A stretch of 64,000 nt of DNA from Bog-756 sp963831535. Lineage in GTDB: Bacteria; Actinomycetota; Acidimicrobiia; Acidimicrobiales; RAAP-2. Below are positions 58,896 to 64,000 of the stretch, piece by piece (position 1 is the stretch's first letter; every line of letters starts with the position of its first letter). The notes beneath the pieces were generated by a model. That model was given only the letters and a program-made list of their open reading frames with translations, had not been told where the DNA came from and did no database searches. Where the stretch lies: assembly GCA_963831535.1 (NCBI GenBank), contig CAWHQP010000007.1, positions 62,001 to 126,000 on the forward strand, read 5' to 3'. A program made the position numbers and the translations under genes.

Positions 58896-59450
58896 TCAGA
58901 GCCCGAGGCGCCGGGAGCAGGCCGGCCACTGGCCCCAACCGCTCCGCGCCTGCAGCTCCACCGCGGCCTCGTCCTGGACGGCAGGGGGAGCCTGGTTGGG
59001 CAGGCCGGTGAAGCCCAGCCCGTGCCAGGTGGCCGCCGAGAACTGGTAGGCGCCGTAGAAGCCGTTTCCGGTGTCGATGGCGTAGTTGCCGCCCGACTCG
59101 CACTGGCGGAGCTCGGCCCACACCCCTCCAAGTGGGCTGGCCGGCGGCCCCGGAACCGCCACCGGTGCCGGTGGGGTCACCGCCGGCGGGACCGTAGTCG
59201 GCACGGTGGGGACCGAAACCGGGCCCGGTAGGTCCAACGTGGCCAGGGAGACCACTGCAGCCCCGACGACGACCGACCGGAAGGCGGGCTGGGTCAGGTT
59301 GACGGCGTGCGAGCCGATGGTGCCCTCAGCGACCGCCGGTGACGAGCCCACGGTCAGGACAGCCCCCGTGGCGATGGCGGCCACGAGCGCGGCGGCGAGG
59401 ACGGATTTGAGCGAGGCGTGAGAATTGCGGGTGGAGCGGTGCGTGCGCAT
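58896..59450 (-). CDS. Secreted Rpf-like transglycosylase
   Basis: A 184-residue exported protein. The signal peptide ends near SSPAVA (about 40), and a proline/valine-rich linker (PVSVPTVPTTVPPAVTPPAPVAVPG) follows. The C-terminal Rpf-type transglycosylase-like domain (about 108-184) has VWAELRQCESGGNYAIDTGNGFYGAYQFSAATWHGLGF with the catalytic glutamate in CESGG and a paired late cysteine in WPACS. Rpf proteins cleave peptidoglycan and wake dormant actinobacteria. A long leader lies upstream; see 59451-59880. Confidence 0.88.
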   Translation of the reverse strand: MRTHRSTRNSHASLKSVLAAALVAAIATGAVLTVGSSPAVAEGTIGSHAVNLTQPAFRSVVVGAAVVSLATLDLPGPVSVPTVPTTVPPAVTPPAPVAVPGPPASPLGGVWAELRQCESGGNYAIDTGNGFYGAYQFSAATWHGLGFTGLPNQAPPAVQDEAAVELQARSGWGQWPACSRRLGL

Positions 59451-59880
59451 GGCGTGCGGTTCCTCAAAGTCGCGGAAGCCCGGAGGGCTTCGAGGTTGGC
59501 TTCGTTATGCGGGCGACCGTCGTGGTGCGCATTCGTCTCGCGAGGCGTTGCCGGAAAGGGCAGTGGGCTCTGGACTGGTAACGAGTCCGTACGAGGTGCA
59601 GACGGGGAACCCTGGTCAGGTCAGTGTCCGGCGGCTCCCGGTCTGCGGTGTGTCGTGACGGTGTGGGCCATAAGTGGTCGAGCAGAGGTGGTCGGGCCGT
59701 GTCCAGCCGTAGAGGCTGTGCGGTGGCACGCTGGCCGTGTCCGGCGCAAGCGGCCCACAGAGCGTCCGGCGTCGCCCCCATTTGGCGGCTGCTGCCGAAC
59801 TGCCGTGAATCCGACTACCGATGGCTGTTCGAGTTACACCACTGTAGTGACCGGTCCGCGCACTACGCAATCTGGGGTGT
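59451..59880 (-). promoter_or_regulatory. Long 5' leader of the Rpf-like gene
   Basis: No credible gene occupies this 491-bp interval (59451-59941). On the minus strand TTGCGT (59870-59865), an 18-bp spacer and TACAGT (59846-59841) make a promoter about 390 bp before the Rpf-like start. The palindrome CACTGTAGTG overlaps the -10. Near the gene, GAAGCCC-TCC-GGGCTTC (59491-59475) is a perfect 7-bp hairpin, preceded by CCAACCTCG. A long leader ending in a hairpin is how riboswitch-controlled rpf genes look (ydaO, c-di-AMP class). I cannot confirm the ydaO core. Confidence 0.35.
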
Positions 59881-59941
59881 CCGTCCCGCCCGCAACCCGC
59901 TGACCAGGGCGGTTGATCGATCCTGCCCGGGGACCGGCCCG

Positions 59942-60820
59942 TCAGCCCGCCCGGCCCGAGGTGGCGGTTCCCGAGTGTGCGGCCGCGGTGAGGGCGGCGC
60001 CGAGCGCGACACCGGCACCCTCCGAGACGTCCTCGCGGACACCCGACAGCGGGGTCACTGTGGCCCAGCCCTCGGCGAGGAGGGCGGCGTCGGATTCTGG
60101 TTCCAGCTCAGCCTGCTCGGCGAGGCGGTCCGCTCCCACGCCCATGCCCCGCAGGGTCAGGGCGATCGCCCCCGAGGTCCGGTCGAGGGGAGGGCCCGCC
60201 ACCGGCTCGGGGGTGGTCTCGGGCCGGACGGCCCGGATCAGCCCGACCCGGCCCAGGGTCCCGTGACGGACGCCCTGGAGCCGATCCGGGGAGACGGCGG
60301 GCACGTTCAGGTTGAGCACCGTGGACGGAGGTGCCTCCACCAGCGTCGGCAGGATGGCGACGGCCAGGCCCACCGGCGTCTCCCACGGAACCGGGTCCTC
60401 ACCCCAGGCGATGCTGACGGCGAGGCCCCGGATGCCGAACTGGGCCCCGGTCAGGGTGGCCCCGACCGTGCCCGAGTGCAGGGCCGACCGTCCGGCGTTC
60501 ACCCCGTGGTTGATGCCCGACACCACCAGGTCGGGTGGGGGGCCGAACCCCTCGATGCACGCCACGATGACGGCCAGCGCCGGGGGGCCGTCGATCCCGA
60601 AGGTGGGCACGTGGGCGAGCCCCGGGATGTCCACCTCCTCGTAGGGGATGGACTCACGCTCGTAGACGGGTCCCACGGCGGCCCCGGCCCCGCTGTGGTC
60701 GACCATCGGTGCCACCACCACCAGGTCGTGGCGGTCGCCCAGGGCGGCCCACAGACCGCGGGCCAGCGCGGCGATACCTGGCGCGAACACGCCGTCGTCG
60801 TTGGTGATGAGGATTCGCAT
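59942..60820 (-). CDS. surE: SurE 5'/3'-nucleotidase
   Basis: A 292-residue SurE protein that removes phosphate from nucleoside monophosphates. It has MRILITNDDGVFAPGI (metal-binding D pair), VVVAPMVDHSGAGAA, DLVVSGINHGVNAG, HSGTVGATLTGAQFGIRGLAVSI, and VLNLNVPAV. The tail beyond 250 is alanine-rich. The ATG 60820 begins at the family start, with GAGGGG upstream; codons to 60859 are unlikely to be used. Confidence 0.92.
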   Translation of the reverse strand: MRILITNDDGVFAPGIAALARGLWAALGDRHDLVVVAPMVDHSGAGAAVGPVYERESIPYEEVDIPGLAHVPTFGIDGPPALAVIVACIEGFGPPPDLVVSGINHGVNAGRSALHSGTVGATLTGAQFGIRGLAVSIAWGEDPVPWETPVGLAVAILPTLVEAPPSTVLNLNVPAVSPDRLQGVRHGTLGRVGLIRAVRPETTPEPVAGPPLDRTSGAIALTLRGMGVGADRLAEQAELEPESDAALLAEGWATVTPLSGVREDVSEGAGVALGAALTAAAHSGTATSGRAG

Positions 60821-60983
60821 GGCGGGGGTTCCCCTCGGGTGCCGGGTGGGGGTCGTCACGACCCCCCGGCCCCCGGAACGGCCCTCCGTCGGGCCGGGGC
60901 GGCCTCATGGCCTACCATACCGGTCGACGCCGCCCAGCCCCGCCTGGCCGATCCTCCCGACGCACAGAACCACCGACACCACC

Positions 60984-61937
60984 ATGACCCCCCGAACACC
61001 TGCCGACGACCAGCGTCCGGCGGAGACCACCATCGCCACCGGCGATCAGTGGGTCATCGGCCACGGACACCAGCGGGCGGTCATCACCGAGGTCGGGGCC
61101 ACGCTCCGCTCGTTCACTGTCGATGACCGCCGGGTGATCGACGGATTCGGACCCACCGAATGGAGCCATGGCGGCCGGGGCCAGGTGCTGGCCCCGTGGC
61201 CCAACCGGCTCGGCGACGGCCGCTACACCTTCCAGGGCACCGAGGCCCAGGCCGCTCTGGACGAGCCTTCGCGGGGCAACGCCATCCACGGACTGGTCCG
61301 GTGGATGCCGTGGCGCATGGCGGGCCGGGCCCAGAACCGCATCAGCATGGTCTGCGAGGTACGCCCGCAGCCGGCCTATCCCTTCGCCCTCCGGCTGACC
61401 GTGGAGTACCGGCTGGGTCGCGACGGGCTGATCGTGGTCACCGAAGCCGAGAACATGGGCGATATCGATCTCCCCTTCGGCTTGGGCTTCCATCCGTATC
61501 TGCTTGTCGGAACCCACTCCGTGGACCAGGTGCGACTGACCGTCCCGGCCGAACGGCGCCTCATCACCGACGAACGGGGCCTGCCCACCACGGCGGCCCC
61601 GCTGGAGGGTACCGAGTTCGACTTCGGCTCCGGGCGGCTCATCGGGGTGACCAGGCTCGACACCGGCTACACCGGGTTGCGGCGGGATGCCGACGGGCGG
61701 GCGCGGGTCGAACTGGACCATCCTGACGGTACCGGGGGAGCGACCGTGTGGGCCGACGAGCGGTTCGGGTACTTCATGATCTACACCGGGGACACCCTGG
61801 AGCCGGAGTCACGGCGTCGCGCCCTGGCGGTGGAACCGATGACCTGTCCTCCCGACGCCCTCAGGTCGGGCACCGATCTCACCATTCTCCATCCCGGGTC
61901 CCGGTGGACGGGCTCGTGGGGGATCACTCCCCGTTAG
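60984..61937 (+). CDS. Aldose 1-epimerase family protein
   Basis: A 317-residue beta-sandwich epimerase. It has QRAVITEVGATLRSFTV, VIDGFG, LAPWPNRLGDGRYTFQG (galactose-binding R), AIHGLVRWMPW (catalytic histidine), LPFGLGFHPYLLV (second histidine), FDTGYTGL-like LDTGYTGLRRD, and LAVEPMTCPPDAL (catalytic glutamate). It interconverts anomers of a sugar, perhaps galactose or glucose. Active-site residues are complete. The start 60984 is taken after a stretch of non-coding-like residues. Confidence 0.9.
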   Translation: MTPRTPADDQRPAETTIATGDQWVIGHGHQRAVITEVGATLRSFTVDDRRVIDGFGPTEWSHGGRGQVLAPWPNRLGDGRYTFQGTEAQAALDEPSRGNAIHGLVRWMPWRMAGRAQNRISMVCEVRPQPAYPFALRLTVEYRLGRDGLIVVTEAENMGDIDLPFGLGFHPYLLVGTHSVDQVRLTVPAERRLITDERGLPTTAAPLEGTEFDFGSGRLIGVTRLDTGYTGLRRDADGRARVELDHPDGTGGATVWADERFGYFMIYTGDTLEPESRRRALAVEPMTCPPDALRSGTDLTILHPGSRWTGSWGITPR

Positions 61938-62000
61938 CCCCTGATCCCTCGGGTTCGAGGTGACGTGGTCCGCGGGTACCCGCCATTCTGGCCGCCGGGC

Positions 62001-62708
62001 TCAGAACACCTCGGCGAACAGGTTCAGCATGGCCTGCCAGGAGCGGGTGTCGGCTCGCTCGTCGTATCTGATGGCCGGCATGGTGCCGTCGGCGTCGGGA
62101 TTGGTGAAGCTGTGGACGGCTCCCCCGTAGAGATGCATCTGCCAGTCGACCCCAGCGGCGCGCATCTCCTCTTCGAAGGCGGCACGCTGCTCGGGCGGAA
62201 TGATCGAGTCGTCAGCGCCGATGCAGACGAGCACCTTGCCCGTGATATTGGCGGCATCTTCGGGTCGGGTGGTGGCCAGACCCGAGTGGAACCCGACCAC
62301 CGCGGCCAGGTCGGCGCCACTCCGGGCCAGTTCCAGGGAGAGGGTGCCGCCGAAGCAGTAGCCGATGGCCGCCACCCGGGTCGGGTCGGCGTATCCGCTG
62401 GCCAGCAGGACCTCGAGGCCGGCCCGGGCCAGCGCCCGGGTGCGGTCGGCGTCGCCGACCAGCTGTCCGAAGCGCTCACCCACCTGCTCAGGGGCAAGGA
62501 GTGCCCCGGCGCCGTAGTAGTCGAGGGCGAAGGCCACGAATCCGAGCTCGGCCAGGCGCTGGGCGGTGTGGCGAGGGTGGTCCCCGAGGCCGGCGGCATC
62601 GTGGGCGATGAGGACCGCGGGCCGCGTGCCCGGTGTGTCGGCGTCGACGACCAGCCGGCCGAGCAGCCTGAGGTCGTCGTGGACGTATTCGATGTCGGTG
62701 CTGTGCAC
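62001..62708 (-). CDS. Dienelactone hydrolase-family protein
   Basis: A 235-residue alpha/beta hydrolase of the DLH family. It has VLIAHDAAGLGDHPRHTAQRLAELGFVAFALDYYG, the nucleophile GYCFGGTLSLE (cysteine), an acid in VCIGADDSIIPPEQR and the histidine in GGAVHSFTNPDADG. It hydrolyses lactones or related esters. GTG 62708 is chosen because AGGAGG is 6 nt before it; the ATG at 62714 abuts that site. No ring-cleavage gene is adjacent. Confidence 0.88.
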   Translation of the reverse strand: MHSTDIEYVHDDLRLLGRLVVDADTPGTRPAVLIAHDAAGLGDHPRHTAQRLAELGFVAFALDYYGAGALLAPEQVGERFGQLVGDADRTRALARAGLEVLLASGYADPTRVAAIGYCFGGTLSLELARSGADLAAVVGFHSGLATTRPEDAANITGKVLVCIGADDSIIPPEQRAAFEEEMRAAGVDWQMHLYGGAVHSFTNPDADGTMPAIRYDERADTRSWQAMLNLFAEVF

Positions 62709-62855
62709 GCGCATCCTCCTCGTTGTCGTGGGGGTACCCCAGGAGACCGGTGGGCCGGTGAGGGGCCGTCGGATCGTACCCCTGGGTCGGTAGCCCCGAC
62801 GGGTGGGGTGGGCGACCCCAAGTCGCTGCGCCCGGTCATGGACGAGGATGAGGCC

Positions 62856-63635
62856 ATGGACGATCACCTCGACCGTGCCGCCGTCACCCGCGCCCTCGCC
62901 GGGGCCGGCTGTGTGGCACCCGGGGACGAGGCCGAGGAGCTCCTGGCCGCGGCCGGCGACGCTGTCGAACTGCGCCGCATGCTGGCGCGCCGAGTGACCG
63001 GTGAACCGCTGGCCTGGATCACCGGTCGGACCACCTTCTGCGGGCTCGACGTCGTCGTCGATCCCGGCGTGTACGTCCCCCGCTGGCAGTCCGAACCACT
63101 GGCCCGCCTGGCCGCAGAGCTGCTGCCGCCCGCCGGTCTCGGTGTGGACCTGTGCACCGGTTCGGGGGCCCTGGCCCTGGTCATGCTGGCGCAACGTCCT
63201 GGGGCCCGGGTGGTGGGCACCGAGATCGATCCCGTCGCCGTCCGGTGTGCCCGCCGGAACGGGGTGGTCGTCTACCCGGGCCACCTCGACTCCGCCCTTC
63301 CGACCGAGCTGGCTTCTGCGGTCGATGTGATGACGGGGGTCGTCCCCTACGTTCCCGACGATGCGCTCCACCTCCTGCCCCGTGACGTGCAGCGCTTCGA
63401 GTCCGCCGTCGCCCTCGATGGTGGGCGGGCGGGGCTCGAGGCGATCGCCTCGGTGGTGGGCTCCAGCCCGTCGTGGCTGCGGCCGGGAGGGTGGTTGGCC
63501 CTTGAACTCGGCGGCGACCAGGTCCCTCCGGTCACGGTGTTGTTCGAAGCCGCCGGGTACGGGGCGATCGGCGTACTCGAAGACGACGATGGCGATCCGA
63601 GAGCGGTCTACGGACGGCTGACCGGGGGTGCCTAG
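62856..63635 (+). CDS. HemK/PrmC-like methyltransferase with altered NPPY motif
   Basis: A 259-residue Rossmann methyltransferase related to HemK/PrmC. Residues 1-80 form the helical N-domain (AEELLAAAGDAVELRRMLARRVTGEPLAWITGRTTFCG). Then GVDLCTGSGALALVMLAQ (motif I), VGTEIDPVAVRCARRN, and DVMTGVVPYVPDDAL follow. The usual catalytic NPPY is replaced by GVVPY. PrmC methylates glutamine in release factors, and N of NPPY holds it, so this protein may have another substrate or lack activity. ATG 62838 is an alternative start. Confidence 0.8.
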   Translation: MDDHLDRAAVTRALAGAGCVAPGDEAEELLAAAGDAVELRRMLARRVTGEPLAWITGRTTFCGLDVVVDPGVYVPRWQSEPLARLAAELLPPAGLGVDLCTGSGALALVMLAQRPGARVVGTEIDPVAVRCARRNGVVVYPGHLDSALPTELASAVDVMTGVVPYVPDDALHLLPRDVQRFESAVALDGGRAGLEAIASVVGSSPSWLRPGGWLALELGGDQVPPVTVLFEAAGYGAIGVLEDDDGDPRAVYGRLTGGA

Positions 63636-63700
63636 GATCCGGGCCGCGCCGCCCGCCCGAGGCGGGGCCCGGTCACTGCCCCGACCGGGATCGGTCGGTT

Positions 63701-63720
63701 GGACGGACGGACGGACGGAC
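63701..63720. repeat. GGAC tetranucleotide repeat
   Basis: Five tandem GGAC units fill 63701-63720 in the gap before the last gene. Simple slippage repeat; no further structure seen. Confidence 0.9.
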
Positions 63721-63793
63721 CAGGCTCGGACACCGACGGCAGCGGCCACCACCGTCCGGCGGGGTGGCGCGTCGTCCGTGCCACAATTCGCCG

Positions 63794-64000
63794 ATGAGCA
63801 GTTGGGGAGTGGCCGTCTACGGCCATCCGTGCCGTCAGTGCGGCTACCGGTGGGATGTGTCGGCGGCCGACGCCCGGGGGACAGTGGCCGATCTCCCGGC
63901 CACCTATGGGGAGGTCCTCGCCGGGGCCAGGGGTGATGAGCGCCATCCCGATCTGGCCTGGTCCGTGGCCGAGTACGTCTGCCATGTGGGGGACAACCTC
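63794..64000 (+). CDS. Zinc-ribbon DinB-like protein, 3' end outside the window
   Basis: The first 69 residues read MSSWGVAVYGHPCRQCGYRW, then DLPATYGEVLAGARGDERHPDLAWSVAEYVCHVGDNL. The CxxC near the start may bind zinc, and the following helices and EYVCHVGDNL resemble DinB/maleylpyruvate isomerase-type proteins (first metal-binding histidine). CACAAT (63782-63787) lies 6 nt before the ATG, again a leaderless pattern. The rest lies outside the window, so the class is provisional. Confidence 0.65.
   Translation, partial: MSSWGVAVYGHPCRQCGYRWDVSAADARGTVADLPATYGEVLAGARGDERHPDLAWSVAEYVCHVGDNL

Noticed and set aside
59580..59640. GACGGGGAACC on the plus strand as the core of a ydaO riboswitch
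   Set aside because: It lies on the strand opposite to the Rpf-like gene, and no plus-strand gene follows closely, so the orientation is wrong.
61965..63752. Long continuous frames on both strands spanning the dienelactone hydrolase and HemK-like genes
   Set aside because: Only the parts 62001-62708 (-) and 62856-63635 (+) show family motifs; the extensions are GC-rich readthrough.
1..64000. tRNA, rRNA, IS elements, transposases, integrases or phage genes
   Set aside because: I looked for these on both strands and saw no convincing example.

Overview
The window is high-GC DNA (roughly two thirds G+C by eye), densely packed with genes. The signature is actinobacterial: F420-type enzymes, DinB/mycothiol-type folds, an Rpf-type muralidase, WYL regulators, GTG and TTG starts, four-base stop/start overlaps, and many genes with a -10 hexamer exactly 6 nt before the start codon and no Shine-Dalgarno (leaderless mRNAs). 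A secreted protein with 42-residue GYWLVASDGGIFSFGDA-type repeats is of a kind I associate with Acidimicrobiia. My best guess is an uncultured Acidimicrobiia-like actinobacterium; this is inference, as no rRNA or tRNA gene was found.

Region 1 (1-1.1 kb): the 3' part of a tail-less ssb, a small unknown gene and msrB. Region 2 (1.3-16.2 kb) is a steroid/lipid catabolic island. A fadE30-ipdF-fadD3 block (last two steroid rings in mycobacteria) runs into a Zn alcohol dehydrogenase, two CoA ligases, an SDR, and a P450 with its ferredoxin. A convergent thiolase follows, then a chsE2-chsE1 (fadE29-fadE28) acyl-CoA dehydrogenase pair. The region between the thiolase and chsE2 contains a perfect match to the mycobacterial KstR operator.

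Region 3 (16.3-35.5 kb) is mixed accessory metabolism. It holds an AhpD-like/HxlR/esterase set, VOC, rhodanese, a thiolase-like protein, the secreted repeat protein, a lipoprotein and a DinB/WYL pair. It also holds two decaying genes (GNAT and mycothiol-type isomerase), a serine hydrolase, small redox and F420 enzymes, a RibH2-type lumazine synthase, a FrnE-like thiol oxidoreductase and another SDR.

Region 4 (35.6-52.9 kb) is a potassium/stress island. Leftward genes are a second two-component system (KdpD-like kinase without the KdpD N-domain, plus regulator), a full kdpDE, and a methyltransferase-MUG DNA glycosylase fusion. Rightward genes are a micro-ORF, kdpF, kdpA, kdpB, kdpC and a stand-alone KdpD N-terminal domain. 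Flanking these are a DUF2254 membrane protein, a universal stress protein, a lipoprotein, a small membrane protein, a DUF4118 orphan and OsmC. KdpD therefore occurs both whole and in separated modules.

Region 5 (53-64 kb): acetyltransferase, divergent SDR/FAH genes sharing a 38-bp leaderless promoter, arfB, hydrolases, a nitrilase, an Rpf-like muralidase with a long leader, surE, aldose 1-epimerase, dienelactone hydrolase, a HemK-like methyltransferase with a degenerate active-site motif, and the start of a zinc-ribbon DinB-type gene.
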